Source of the DNA: Synaphobranchus kaupii
Taxonomy: Eukaryota; Chordata; Actinopteri; Anguilliformes; Synaphobranchidae
Direction of reading: 5' to 3'
Length of the DNA: 64,000 nt
Assembly: GCA_029718625.1 (NCBI GenBank)
Contig: CM056377.1
Location: forward strand, 108,695,266-108,759,265
Program-made: the position numbers and the translations under genes
Notes under the pieces: generated by a model
Databases searched by the model: none
The model's input: the letters and a program-made list of their open reading frames with translations, nothing else
Told to the model about the DNA's origin: nothing
Shown here: piece by piece, positions 1 through 13,071 of the stretch
How the letters are laid out: each line of letters starts with the position of its first letter
Position numbering within the stretch: the first letter of the stretch is position 1

Positions 1-3000
1 CAATGATAATCCCTAACACTACACTACCCATTTGTGCCTTATGCTGGCCTCAGGGCATATGCATATTTCATTCCACCAACAGTCTTTGGATAATGTATGC
101 AAGATAAGTATTAATAATACCCAATTACCACAGTGGCACGATTTTAATCCAGCCGCGGAGTTGTGTGCAGATGGTTGTGAAATGACTCTGGGGAGGGTTA
201 GTGCGGAAGCAGCCAGGAACGCGCCGGGCTGCGGATGGAGCCCATCAGCGCCGTGCTCGTATTGGGTTCAGTTTGCACTTTACTGCAAATAATCACCCTA
301 ACATAGTCATCTCTGTCTGCTTCTGTTTACTGTTAATGTCTCTTGGACCAATTTAAGGCCGTTTATATGAAATTCCGTCACCCGACCACAGTTAAATTGA
401 GTCTTTAGGCGTGTGTCACCTTGATTTATGCTATTGCGTGGAGTTGTTTTTAGAGGCTTTTAAATTATGCACTTAATTTGATTCATCTGCATTGACAAAA
501 AAAAAAAAAGCTCGCCTAAAGACACACAGGTAATAATTAAGACAATTACCAATTAAGTTTAGTAAATTAGTGCAGAGAAGGCATTGTGTTCTGCAGAAAA
601 TGACTCATTCGCATGGCGCTGATGGCTTTGCAGATGGTCTACTTACGTCCTCTGTTTTTTCTCGCATATTTAGCACATATTGGCTCACGTTGTAACTGGT
701 AGTCTTTTTCGAGTTAGTCTATGGGGTTATGCGCGAGCTCCTACATTATGTTAACACCCTGAATGTCCTACAGTTAAGCACACATGCTGCAATAGTTCTG
801 CAGATTAGCAGAAAATTACAAGAGGAGATTATTGTAAATTGCTGTTCTCTGTAGTAGCTGCAGAGGGGCAAGTTGCAATAGCTCTGTTCTGTTTTGGGTA
901 GTTTAATGACAGTGTAATGACCGTGCGTTGAAACCGCTTGTTCAACAGTTGTGCAAAGGAAGGTTTTGGCAACGTAACATAACAGAAATAATCGTCCGCT
1001 GACTCTGTAGACTCTTTACGATGTCTGTAGAGGTCTGGAGTTCCTCTCTCTGAGATGGCTGGGTCCCTCAGCCCCGGTCTGAAACCTGCCCAACTGGCAG
1101 CTGAGGACACGACTGTCCGGCCAAGAAGGCCTTGGTTCCCAGGAAGTGTGCTGACTAATGCGAGGTGTTTTTGTGATGACCGTTAAGAATGGAGCCATTG
1201 AGGAGAAAGTGTTTTTGTTAGTCAAGTCTGGTCCTGGTGTGGATCGCGCCGTTTAACTCTCTCGTCCAGCCCGTACACAGCATCCGTTCTGGTTCTGCTA
1301 AGGTTGTGTACTTCATCCCCCAGCATTCCTCTTTGTAGAAACGAACCACCTTTTACGAATAACTGAAAGGATGTCTATATATCCTACGTATAGAGCAAGC
1401 GTGTTTTTGAAATGAACCAGGCGTTAAATGTACTCGAAAGAAGCAAAATCAAATCGAGAAAGAGTGGCGAAAAATCCAAGTAAAGCTAAAAGCGGGACTA
1501 GGATGGGAAATAACTCTCATGCTTGAAAACAGCGGATGATTTAGGAGCTTGAATGTGTTCACTGAAGCCTGGAGTAAATGAAGCAGTGGAAAGACTGGCA
1601 CTTCCATCATCACCCTGTTATCCGCCAGCCCATAGAGACTGGCTCAGAGCTCATCTCTCAGATTGCATTACTGAGCTGCACCCCCATACAACATTGATCC
1701 ACCAGCCGCTTGTCTAATAAATGCAGACTAGTGCCATCAATTGTTATGAGCGGTTTTGATTGATCGTCTTTCCGGCCTGGAAACGTAGAAGGGGGAGAGT
1801 ATTACAGTTAGCCCGGACGTACAATAATTATTCGGTTTCGGTTGTCGTGGTGAGATGCAACAACAATGTCAAATTTGAAATCCGAGTTGCGTCCACTGTA
1901 AAGCAGGCCGGCGCGTTCGCGGTATCTTTCCTCATTGAGCTGTACTTGACTGCAAGGGCCCAGCGAGTTCCCTGCGTGTTATCAGGGCTTTAACACCTGA
2001 GCTTTTCAGTGGAGCGGATCGTATCGGGGCCAAATTAATAAGGTCAGCTCCGGTGAGCCATTATCAGCTGTCCTCTATGAGAATGTCATCCGCCGGCCTG
2101 CCCGGGCCTCTGTCCCGGCATTTTACTCACAAGCGTGTCAGACGGTGCCTTTACCCGCCGCCTACAAGCTGTGTTTCTGAGGTAAACTCTGACTGCTATA
2201 CCGGAGAGCCAACTCAAGGCTGACACAGAAGAGCTGACCCCTTTTCGCAGACGCCGCCGAATCTCTTCCGAGCCGCATGAATATTCCATCGCTTGATGAA
2301 CGAACACTCCCCGGTCTGATGTAACATTGATTGTGTTCACATTATGTCTCCTCCCTGAAGCAATGTTTGGCTTTTGTCTTGCGAGGCCTGTTCTTCCTAG
2401 ACTGGTAATGACTGCTGTAAATACCGCCTGCTCTCTTAAACGGAGGCTTTCCCCAGGATTCGGGGAGCTCTCTGTTCGACGGCGTGACGTGAAGCGCATT
2501 CCGTTGGCTGTGCATTAACGCTGAGCCACGCGAAGATGGTACGCCGCGAGGACTTGTTTTCGTTAATCCCGGTTAAAGCGCAGTCTGTTCTCTGAGTTCT
2601 CTGGCAGGCCTCTCGGCAGAAGCCATTTGCCGCCGCGAGCACGTGACTCTTCCCTCGCGGCGACTCTGTGGAAAAGCCGGACTCTCCGCAGGAGTCTGAC
2701 AGCTTCCATATTCCAGTCTTTGTTTGTGCCCTGAAGCCGGGCGGTGCAGGAAGCAGGGCCGTTTCAGGCTTAATTAGCCAGCGCGCGGGCTGAATGGCCC
2801 CTCTTTACCCCGCCGTCTTTCAGGGTCACATGGCTCTCTGTTCGCCGCCTTTGTCAGGCTAATTAGACCCTTTATTACTCCACAGCTTTCTCACCGCTGT
2901 TTGTCATTTGTCAGTTTGACGCGGTGGATTTTTCACACCGTACATTTCAGCTGGAGGTTTCCTAAACAAAATGTTTAATTGTCCAGAAAGATGTCAGTCC

Positions 3001-3756
3001 TTGGAAGCAGGGATGAGAGTGGAAAAGTGCTCTGTGAAATGCTGGGTTTAGTTTTTGGCCGGTGACCACTGGAAAAGGGGACTTGTTTGCAATGTAAGGT
3101 TATCATTGATTCAGCGGAACGAGTGAGATTAGTGTGCAGACGGTTTGCCATTTCCCTTTCTGTGCAGGAAACGTTTGGTGTTGGAAATGGGAGATTTAGA
3201 TTAGATTTAAAATATAAACTTCAAATTCCATTCTGATGTTTATGGGAATGTTTAGGTTATCTTGCACACCACTAAATTATAGGTGCTGTCCAAGAGTGAT
3301 AATTCCAAAACTCTCAACATTGCATGTAATTCAAAGAAAAAGGGTGCAATACAATTTAAAAGATAATTTTATTGAGCAAATAAATTTGCAGCAACGTTTC
3401 TGTCATTCTACCTTTAGCTTATATTCATTCATATTTCTTGGATAGATGGCTGCAGAAATGGTTCAGTTTTTAAACTTTTCACACTCACAGAAAAATATGT
3501 ATTTCTGACAGAAAGCTATTACAAGTCTACACGTTATTACAAGATGGCAATTTTCTTTAGTTGTTTAAAAAGTTTCACTTATGTGCATTCTGCTTGCATT
3601 GCAAAAAAAAAAAAAAGGCTCTTGCCCCAGGTCAGAAAACAGTTTATTTTTCAGGTTGATTGCAGCAGCGATTTTCAGTGCTTGATGCCTGTTAATTCCT
3701 GGTGTTTGGGCGGTTCCCTATCAGTGTGTCTCACAGAGAGCACCGGAACGGCGGGA

Positions 3757-3758
<2 letters not shown>
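1..3758. other. Upstream xpr1 intron, no gene seen
   Basis: Mixed-composition sequence without repeats longer than a poly-A run (499-511, 3602-3615). No ORF resembles a known protein, and no xpr1 exon 1 or 2 was recognised. Parts of 1700-2900 are moderately CpG-containing and homeobox-site rich (AATTA motifs) and could hold conserved non-coding elements, which cannot be judged without alignment. Confidence 0.5.

Positions 3759-3796
<38 letters not shown>
3759..3796. repeat. (GT)n microsatellite
   Basis: Perfect GT dinucleotide run of about 38 bp. Confidence 0.95.
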
Positions 3797-3797
<1 letters not shown>

Positions 3798-4550
3798 TCA
3801 CCTCATTATTGTCTTCAAAGCATCAGTTTTAGCGCTCAGCTTATCTGTGCGGTGCAGCCAGCCCAGGGATGCAGTGCCTTTCTGAAGTGAGCTGTCCGCT
3901 CGCCTCTGGGAGGGCGGGGTTTCTTACTCTCTCTGGGAAGCGGGAGACTGGGATGGGCACAACTCTACAAAACTTTGGCAGGTCTTTCGATGAAGGGGAA
4001 GTTTTCAGCTCTGAGGAACAGTGTAGGCCTGTACAGAAAGATAAATCGGCAACATGCTCACATTGCCTAAGCTTATAACTTTGTTCATGATATCCATTGA
4101 TTTATTCGACAGCCTTATCTAGGTAAACATGCAGGCAATTAATACATGCACATGCTGTACAAACACGCTGGTATTTATGGTTTCTCATTAACTAGAAAGT
4201 GGTTAACAGCATGGTGGATTGTGTACAGATGGGCGTGGACCAATTTAGACTTTACCAAGAGAAGTATGTCTTAGACATTGAGCGTTACCTGGCAGGCAGT
4301 TATGCAAGGAAACATAAATGTCAGCCATCTGTGGCGGCGCTAAAAACCCATGAGTAGCCTCAGGAATCTAGTATACAGGAAGAATGAAGCCAAGGACTGA
4401 ACCTTGTGGTACACCACTGTTTCAGTAAATGTCACCATTCACACCAAGTACCACAAAATGTACCATTTCACACTTTGAGTGGGGTATCTGTGGCTGGTTT
4501 TCCATTAAATCAAAAAATTATGTGTAAGTGAGCATGTAAAATAAAATGTG

Positions 4551-4886
4551 GCCTCACAGCAAGAAGGTTTGAGTTTGAATCCCTACTGAGGGCTTTTCTG
4601 TGTGGAGTTTGCATGTTGTCCCCGTGTCCACGTGGGTTTCCTCCGGCTACTCCGGTTTCCTCCCACAGTCCAAAGACATGCAGGATAGGCTCATTGGAGG
4701 ATCAAAATTGTCTTTTGGGTATGAATGTGCGTGTGGGTGAATGGTGTGTGGGCCCTGCAATGGATTGGTGCTCTGTCCAGAGTGTATTCCTGTTTTTCAC
4801 CCAATGTCCCCCCCCCCCCCCCCCCCCCGCGACCCTAAGTGGGAGTAAGCAGGTTAGAAAATGGATGGATGCATGGATGGAGGGAT
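4551..4886 (+). mobile_element. tRNA-derived SINE, DANA/mermaid-like
   Basis: The body carries the motifs typical of this fish SINE: cctcacagcaagaaggt, gtgtggagtttgcatgtt, gtgggtttcctccgg, cccacagtccaaagacatgc, then a diverged tail ending in an atggatgga repeat. A degenerate remnant of the internal promoter region is visible at the 5' end. A 21-bp poly-C run interrupts the 3' part at 4808-4828. Confidence 0.78.
4808..4828. repeat. Poly-C run inside SINE
   Basis: 21 consecutive C on the + strand. Confidence 0.95.
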
Positions 4887-5199
4887 GGACATTCACTTGG
4901 GCACAATTATTAATTTTCTACAGTCTTCTCACTGTACAGTAAGGCACAGTACAGTGAATAAATAGCTCCCGATTTCAGGATTGACAGAGCACTTAACCTA
5001 AAGTTTATCACCCCTGAGTTCATGTGGGTAGTCGTATATATTCATAAAGGTTGTCACGCTGAGAAAGCCGCGGTTGTGTCCTGGTCTCCATGTTTAAACC
5101 CCAACACGTGGAAATTTTACAAGAGGCTTTTATTTCAGACCTGTGCGTAAATAAGCGCTCTGTCATTTATGAGAACAAATTCAACAGAGACGGCAGAAA

Positions 5200-5224
5200 C
5201 CCCCCCCCCCCCCCCCCCCCCCCC
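5200..5224. repeat. Poly-C run
   Basis: 25 consecutive C on the + strand, followed by GGGCC. Confidence 0.95.
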
Positions 5225-5719
5225 GGGCCTTTTCTTCTCTTCAGCTGGAGGATCAAATGCGCAGTGAGATTCACATCACAGCCACCGTCTGAGTGCACCG
5301 GAGAGAACGGCCTGTTGCTGTGAGGAAGCACTGGGTCTCTATGGACGCAGCGGGGCTTTCTGCAGGCTGTGGGGCCAGCAGCATCGCCGCCGTTCTTCCT
5401 CAGCTCTTCCCCCTACTCGGCCGCGCAGTCCTTATTGCACGCGCCGCTGGCGTAGCGCGACTTACCGGGGAGATCTGCCGGGATTCTGCAATGCAATAAC
5501 CGGAGCACTTGTTCTAATATCGCTGTTCTCTCAGCCGTTATATTGCAGATTGATCTGAGCACTTTTTCCGGCAGCTGCTCGAACCCCATTGGACGAGGGG
5601 GGGGGGAAATAATTTCATCCAGCTGCGCATAGCGTATCTCTGAGCGGAATGTTTCATTAGTTTTAATGGTGTTTATTGACGTCAGTTCTTTCCGCTATGT
5701 TTCAAACTGGCTGTTTTTT

Positions 5720-5896
5720 GGGGGTGTCTCGCTGGCGTAGCCTGTAGAGCACCGTCCTCGCGCTCGTTTGCGACCCGTTGTCGCGCGTCTCTCCCTCTCT
5801 CTCGCATTTCTCCCTCTCTCTCGCATCTCTCCCTCTCTCTCGCTCCCATTCTTACTGTCTCTCTACACTCTGCTGTCCAATAAAGCTGAAAAAAAT
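5720..5896 (+). mobile_element. tRNA-derived SINE copy 1 (ggggtgtctcg family)
   Basis: Starts ggggtgtctcgctggcgtag with an A-box-like tggcgtagcctgtagag, and ends ccaataaagctgaaaaaaa. The same sequence occurs inverted at 57823-57991. Compared with that copy, this one has lost the B-box part and carries an expanded tctctccctctctctcgca stretch. A (TA)n microsatellite starts right at its tail. Family name not recognised. Confidence 0.7.
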
Positions 5897-5905
5897 AGAT
5901 ATATT

Positions 5906-5908
<3 letters not shown>

Positions 5909-5961
<53 letters not shown>
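5909..5961. repeat. (AT)n microsatellite
   Basis: About 26 AT dinucleotides immediately 3' of the SINE tail. Confidence 0.95.
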
Positions 5962-5963
<2 letters not shown>

Positions 5964-7118
5964 AAAAAACCTTTCTGTTTTAGTTTTGATTTTGGAATTC
6001 ATAGCAGGGCTTGTAATAGCCTGCTTATAAGAGTCTGGACTGTGTCTAGAATTGTGTTTGCAAGCAAAAACTCTGTTATCCCATTATCAGGTGCAGTATG
6101 GCATCAGTATGGACTGATGGATTGATTGATGGATCAATGAAGACATTTATATTAATAGAACACATAGATGATTCATTTATATGTTTGGATGCACTGGTAG
6201 ATGCATGCTTTGATAGCTGATAGGCAGATTAATGGATGGGCAGATGCAATAAGTACAGCAGAGAAAAGCACTCGTGTGTTGCCTAGAAACAGTCGAACCT
6301 CTCATTGTATGAGTGGCCTTGAGAGTGACTGGCTTTCTGAGTGCTCTGCAGAGGTATTGGATTTGCTTCTTTCAGACCGCAATGCCTGTTCAGGAAAAGG
6401 GCTTTTTTGTTTTTATATTTATTGTATATTATATAACTGAATCTGAACGTGCATTTGTATGAAGAAAAGTATATGTATTATACGGCTATATCGTGTTTAT
6501 GGAATTTTAAAATGTTCCACGTATGTTTTTCAAATATGTTTTCTGTATTTATAGGTAGTATAATCTGAACAGAAACTATGATGAAATATATGAAGATTCT
6601 TTCTTGAAGTTATGTGAAGTATTTCAGAACAAAGATATGTTCTTTCCTTAGAAATATGGAACTTTGAACAGTGAACAGTTTTTCATCAGAGTGTGTGATT
6701 ATTTTCCCTGGCTGTCTGGCTGAAAACCTGGTATTTTGAATAGTGCATTGGTGTGTCGGTAACATGCAGTGACAAGGATACATACATGTCTTGTGTGTAG
6801 CCTATGTGTATTCTAACGACAGCGCAGCAATGCCATGCTGCAGCCTGATGTGTTTCTATCACAGTAAATCACACACGGATTTAATGTGAGACTGCATCGC
6901 ATCTGTTTTCAGTTAAATTAGGGCCATTGTTGTAATGAGTATGTAAGCAATGCTTATTTAAAAATGAATAGAATATGATGTCATGCTGTGAGAGAGGCAA
7001 AAATAAGACAGAGAACTGAAACACATGCTTGTCTGTAATTACGGAGTACGGCTATAATGTGAAGCTTTTTTCCCCCCGCCAGCTGTGGTTTACTGTTTAT
7101 CGCTCCCTATTCTCCTTC
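5962..7118. other. Intron sequence, nothing recognised
   Basis: AT-rich unique-looking sequence. No protein similarity, RNA gene or repeat was recognised. Confidence 0.5.
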
Positions 7119-7135
7119 TGTGTGTGTGTGTGTGC

Positions 7136-7194
<59 letters not shown>

Positions 7195-7246
7195 TGTGTG
7201 TGTGTGTGTGAGTGTGAGTGTGAGTGTGAGTGTGAGTGTGAGTGTG

Positions 7247-7297
<51 letters not shown>

Positions 7298-7344
7298 GCA
7301 TAAGTGAGTGAGTGAGTGAGTGAGTGAGTGAGTGAGTGCGTGAG

Positions 7345-7384
<40 letters not shown>

Positions 7385-7386
7385 TT
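7119..7386. repeat. Compound microsatellite GT / GTGTGA / GTGA / GTGC
   Basis: A 268-bp block built from successive (GT)n, (GTGTGA)n, (GT)n, (GTGA)n and (CGTG)n runs, suggesting stepwise mutation of one ancestral GT tract. Open frames on both strands here are repeat artefacts. Confidence 0.97.
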
Positions 7387-7893
7387 CAGAGCAGAAGTAC
7401 AACCCAGCAACTGGTTGCAGTGAACACAGCAGGGAAGCTCTTCAGTAAGAGTGTGTTCTACTGCTTTTGTGCGTGCCTTCAGTTTCACTCCCAAGCAAGT
7501 GGTGACGCACGTGTCCCAATATAGGAACAGATCTTCTCCAGTCCAGCCTGCACAGCCCTGACTCACAAGCTCTTAGACACTGAGTCAATGGCAGCTTGTT
7601 TATTTCTCTGTGCGGACTCGGGCGCAGGTCCTCTGTCATCCTCTTAAAGTCTCCTGCCAGCCTGCGCATAGCACCTCCTCATGCGGTTCAGTACGGCACT
7701 GCAGGCTGTGTGCTGTAACCTACCTCTTCGCTGTCAGTTTTTGTCTTTACCTCCGACGGGCAGTCCGTGCAGAGACGGGAGATTTCCCAGGGAGAAAAAG
7801 ATAAGCCTTAAAGCAGAACCTCTGTCAACATGTGCAACGTTGCTTTCTCTAGACCTTTTCATCTCAGCCCTCCCCATCTGCCCCTTCTTCCCT

Positions 7894-7943
7894 GAGAGAG
7901 AGAGAGGAGAGAGAGGAGAGAGAGGAGAGAGAGGAGAGAGAGA

Positions 7944-7974
<31 letters not shown>
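7894..7974. repeat. (GA)n / GAGGAGA purine microsatellite
   Basis: Purine-only 81-bp tract of GA and GAGGAGA units. Confidence 0.95.
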
Positions 7975-7975
<1 letters not shown>

Positions 7976-8151
7976 CCTGCTGCCTAAAATTAGATTAGCT
8001 TTCCAAGGTCTTTTGTAACAATTTTCATCAAATATCCAACATTTATGCAAACCTTTTTTTTTGAAACGTAACTGTGCAGTATTATCAATGCCATTTCCCC
8101 CTTTCTGAATATTGCATTTTGAAGCCATATCACCTCATGTACACATGTTTT

Positions 8152-8222
8152 CGTGTGTGCGTGTGTGTGTGTCTGTGTGTATGTGTTCGTGCATTTGTGC
8201 GTGCGTGTGTATGTGTTTGTGC

Positions 8223-8267
<45 letters not shown>

Positions 8268-8302
8268 CGTATGCATGTGTGTGTCTGTGTGTGTGTGCGT
8301 GT
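8152..8302. repeat. Imperfect (GT)n microsatellite
   Basis: Interrupted GT array with GC, CT and AT substitutions over about 150 bp. Confidence 0.95.
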
Positions 8303-9281
8303 CAAAGCTATGTCATCCCTTTTCCAGAGACTGAAGATTATCAGGTCAGATAAACAGTGTTAGTAATGGTGGCTGGCAACAGATATTACTTCGGCCAGAA
8401 GAAAACTTTCTTCTCAGGAACCTTGTTTGTTTAGTTCTTTTTTTTTTTTTTTTTAATGGATCCTTAAATTGAGGTTTTATGTAAGATGTGTGTCTGTGTT
8501 CTAATGTGTAGTTATTATTGTTTATAAAGGTTGGCCCTATCTTGGTCTGTGCAGTTATCTGTGGTGTTTACTTTATTGACGCCGTGTCCCCATGCTCTAC
8601 TGTGTCTCTCGCCGAACATCGCTCGCTTCCTCTCCTACCCTTCCTCTCAAAGCCCCCAATAGTTCTTTTGGGGAACCTTTGTCATCGTTGCCATGACGAC
8701 GAGCCCCCCCCCCCCCCCCCACAACAAAAACGATTTACATTTTCGTGATGGCGCGATAAGTGCTGCAATTATGCTAATTCCGCGCAGCCGAACCGTTTTA
8801 GAAAATTGCCGATCACTCCGCTCCGTAGAGTTCCTCTCACCTTCTGCTTCTCACCGAGCGCTCTGTAAAAATCCATCACACGCCAAATATCCCCTTCTGC
8901 TTTTTATCAAGAGACTGTGAGACACCGATCTCCAAACTCAATTTTCAAGTCGGTGTCAATTCCCCGATCCTGAACGCAGTATCTTACTCATTCCTCAGTA
9001 CCCATCATGCCTCTTGGCTTATAAATGCATTTCCCTCCACTCCTCCATTTCTGGCAGCCAGCAGTTTTTTAAAGCGGTTCCTGAACATACTTCTGTCCAT
9101 GTCGGTTCAGCCTCAACTTCTTATCTGGTTAACCTGGGGCTGAACTGACACGGTTGGCGTTTCCTCTTTTTAAATAAATTCCTGCCCACTTCCTCTATGC
9201 AGTTCACTCTCTTGCATGTCTGGTTTCACTGAGCAGGCTTTCTTACTGAATATTAAGCCTCTATTTTAGTTGCGATCAGGT
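8303..9281. other. Intron sequence, nothing recognised
   Basis: Contains a poly-T run near 8437-8454 and a 17-bp poly-C at 8704-8720. No coding or RNA gene signal seen. Confidence 0.5.
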
Positions 9282-9489
9282 TGTGAAATGAACACCAGCC
9301 ACCAGCCAAATGCTGGTCATATTTTGATTGTGGCTGGTAAGATTTTCTACTCTAGCAACTCTTGGCAGGTAACCAACCAGGTTGCGTTATATTGTAAAAG
9401 GTAAGGTGGCTGGTATAATGTAGAAAATGGCTGGTGATTTTTAGAATCCACAAGCCTCTCTGGCCAGAAAGTTAATTTCATGCCCTGGT
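9282..9489 (+). repeat. Dispersed repeat R1, + copy
   Basis: Sequence around ttggcaggtaaccaaccagg, ttatattgtaaaaggtaa and ttaatttcatgccctgg recurs inverted at 32641-32795. The 9352-9489 part aligns with that copy at clearly above background identity. Probably an old, unnamed mobile element. Confidence 0.65.
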
Positions 9490-11397
9490 TGTAAAACATT
9501 GAAGAGTCACTTCGATTTAAAGTTGTCTCTATGGCCTGGAATTCCCTTTGTCACACTTTATATGGGGTTTGCCCACCCAGTTTTTCCTCACTGTTTAATC
9601 CTTTCAGTTTGAACACTCTGCCTGCCACCCCCTTTAGAGTATAACAAGCTCTAACGAAACCAGTCTGACCAGAGAGCAGCACGGCGTGAGGCTCTTTTCA
9701 TCCGCGCACTTATTTATGCATTTATTCAATTTCCTTCTTTAATTTCCTCCAGGAACATGTTTACAGCAGAGCCCCGTTCGGCTGGCTTTAGTCACGGCTG
9801 TCTCCGCGCGCCCGCGTGTGGGTTCGCCAGCTCGCTCATCCCCACCCCGCCCTCTCCTCTACCGTTAGCCGCTCTATGGGGGATCCAGGAACCTATCAAG
9901 GACGATGGGGTACACTGCAGCAGAGAGATAGCTGACAATAGCACAAAATGAATTTTGGTGAATATGGTTAATGCCTCCGGGAGATTATCTCTTTTATATG
10001 GTATAGGGGGACATTAAGGGTACTGTTCTGCGCTGGGAGCAAGTACTACAGACCAAGAAGTCAAGACTGTCGTTTGGTCCGTATTGTTTCTAAAGCTGTA
10101 TTACCCTCCTGGGGAATTGCGCTTATTATCGAGGAACTTTTGTTCTGGTAATTCTGTCAAGAACTTGCCACAAAGGCAGCGATGAAGGTCGCTTTGCATT
10201 GTCTACACCCCCTTGTTCAGTCTTCTTCTGGCTGAGTCTGTACAATGCATTCTTCCTGAAAGTTTGTGTTGTTTTTTGTGTTAATCCATAGTCTGTATAT
10301 TAACTCAATTTATTTGCAACTCTCTTATCTCAGAAAGGTAGTGCATTGAGAAATCTGTGAAACGTTAAGGCTACAATTTAAAAACATAAAAGTCAGTCAA
10401 AATATCCCGGTCAGTCAAGTCCACATGCCCTTGAGAGAGACCTCATTCCATTGTTCATATGAACGATGAAAGATCCAGCCTCGCATTTTCATTGGACGTT
10501 CCGTTGCTATGTTACACAAGTATGCTGCGAGTCTGTCTGTCTGGTCATTGGTCAACGCAGGGGGTGACTAGAGAAGAACAGCTTGTTCACCATCCCAGGT
10601 GCTGAGGCTCGCTCGAAGCGAATAAGAGACCACACATTGAGCATGCAGTAGGCTCTAGGATATATATGAGGTTCATGTGCCACAATAATGCCAAGGTTAA
10701 GAGGTGTGGTCAACTCACAGCTGACCCCAGAACAGTTGTTCTCCTAAATGGCCCAAGAAGGAAAAAGAAAATGGCTGAAGAGGAAGTGGAAAAATGACCA
10801 ACAGGTGGGAGACGGACAGTGAATGAGAGAAGAGGGGATTGTGGGTATGAAAGAAGATGATTTTGGCAGTGGAGGGTGATGGAGAGAGTGGAGTGGAGTG
10901 AGGAAGCGGAGGTAAATATGACGGAGAGACTGTATTAAAGACAGAAAGCACACTTGTAGAGCCCATTGCGAGGACTGAAGAGGGGACTGCTGATAAGTGG
11001 GGACTCTCTGTGTAATTGGCGAAAGCCTGAGGACACAAACCCAATCACTGCATGGAGTGCATGGGCTGGTACTGTGGGTGTGGTCCAGCTGGGCTCTGCG
11101 GTAATGCCGCCGTCCCCAGCAGTGGCTGCTGTTTGTTGAGTCCACACAGACGCAACCATCACTGTGGCCCCGATAACAAGGATAATGGCCTGTCATTCCC
11201 AGCCAGATAAAGACAGATATACTGAGCGCCTCTGTTCCTGCTGGGGGAGGGTCTCCCTGATGAACTCAAATCCCTACACAGAGAACTGTGTTTTGTGATA
11301 TACGATGTGTCTACGCAGCTGCTCTCAATATGGGGCTTTTTTAGTGTTTGTCATTGGTGGGCACAGCCAGAGGGATTGAAGGACTTTGTTTATTTCT
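9490..11397. other. Intron sequence, nothing recognised
   Basis: Mixed composition. Open frames of about 100-150 codons on the minus strand at 10715-11196 have low-complexity Ser/Pro/His-rich translations and match nothing known to me. Confidence 0.45.
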
Positions 11398-11440
11398 GTT
11401 GTGTTTGTGTGTGTGTACGCGTGCGTGCGCACGTGCCTGC

Positions 11441-11473
<33 letters not shown>
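11398..11473. repeat. Imperfect (GT)n / GTGC microsatellite
   Basis: GT array with GC-containing interruptions. Confidence 0.95.
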
Positions 11474-11474
<1 letters not shown>

Positions 11475-11589
11475 TGTATTGATTGACGTGAGGTTGAAAG
11501 AGGTCTTTTTGAACCGAGAGGCTGGACTGTTCTTTTGTTGTCTTTCTCCACAGCATTGGGGTGCCTGTCCAGAGGCTGGCTTTCATCTT

Positions 11590-11651
11590 CTGTGCGTGTG
11601 CGTGTGTGCGTGCGTGCGTGCGTGCATGTGTGTGTGCGCGTGTGTGCGTGC
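11590..11651. repeat. (GTGC)n-type microsatellite
   Basis: Run of gtgc, gtgt and gcgc tetramers of about 60 bp. Confidence 0.9.
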
Positions 11652-13071
11652 GATAGGGGGAAAGAGTGCATTAGTCTTTAAGAGGTGTGTAATCGTGTAC
11701 TCGAGTAATCAGAGTACTCGCTGGCAGGTTCTTAGGGGTTTCATTCTCTTTTTTGTTTAATGAAACCCCTATTTATACTTAATAGTTTCTATTTATTATG
11801 TTTCTCTGCCGTCTTGCATTGAAGGCATCCAATCCACACGCTATAGGGGAGCAGCAGATCAAGTTAAGGAGCTGGAGCTGTAGCTGGGTTCTTCAGTTGG
11901 ACTTTGGAAGCAGTAAACAAGCCGCATTCCATTTTCCTAACCCTAACATTACAATAACACTAGCCTAACCCGAATTTGAACCCTAAAACGTAAATTGAGG
12001 AAAAATTTAGTTTCATTAAGTATGACTGTGATAAGAAAAAACACAATATAAAACATACAATTAGCCTATTGATTGTATGTTTTATCTTGGCTGAAAATAG
12101 AATACTGTTTTTAATTTGAATTGATTTAAATATATAATGAATATAATGTTTGGCTTTTCTCCATATGATTGGTATATATTTCATTTTAAAGCAATTGCTT
12201 TGGTGAAAATTAACAGCACAAATATAGTCTAGGCTACTATCTTTAGGCTAAATCGGCCTTGCATTAGCAAGCTGCTGTTTGTTCTAGGCTGTTGAAATGT
12301 AGGCTTATAATCGGGAAAGTAGTTCACCAAAAAATGATCTTGCAGCACACCTTTATTCTTTGTAGTCCAATGCAAATTATGCAGGTGTAGCTTACAAGAT
12401 AATATCATGCAAAGTGCGGGAAACCTGCGAGCATCACGTATTTGTGTGCTTAATTGTCACACTCTCTCTTTTTTAATGCTTTTGGTTTGGAGCCCCTGTG
12501 AAGTGTAAGAGATGGTTGACTTAATTCAGCGCATTCAACAATGGCTCATATTTTATTTCTGTTGTCCTATGTCTCCTTGAGTATAGGACACACGAGAGAC
12601 TTACGGCTTACGGCTAAATGTTTTGCCATGTTTGGCCATGATTTTTAAGATGTCGCTTGGTTTCGTCTATTTTTTACATTTTTGTTTCCCAGAATAGCTA
12701 AATAAAGCGTCTATCAAACAATGTCTGTAGCCTATCAGTCTACTAAAGCCTGATAATTATTTAAAAGGAGATGGATAGCTGTCGGATGTTTATTCACTTA
12801 TTCCTCTTCTGTGTGGAGTAAAGCTGGAGAAAATGCTCTGTGCTGTAAAACGGTTCTGCTGCTGTAAAACGGGCTTCAGACACCCAGAAGAAATGACTAG
12901 AGTATTCTCAAGGACAAGTCAGCTTGTCATCCTGTCGAGAAAACCGTAAAATGTCCCTCTGCTAGCCTTGAGTATGTGTGTTTACATCTGTATCGGTGCT
13001 TCAGTCTTTCTAAATGGACATGATAGGATCATAACACTGTGACTGATGTTTTTATGTTTCGCCGTTGATTG
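11652..13071. other. AT-rich intron sequence, nothing recognised
   Basis: Strongly AT-rich around 11940-12240. No gene or named repeat recognised. Confidence 0.45.
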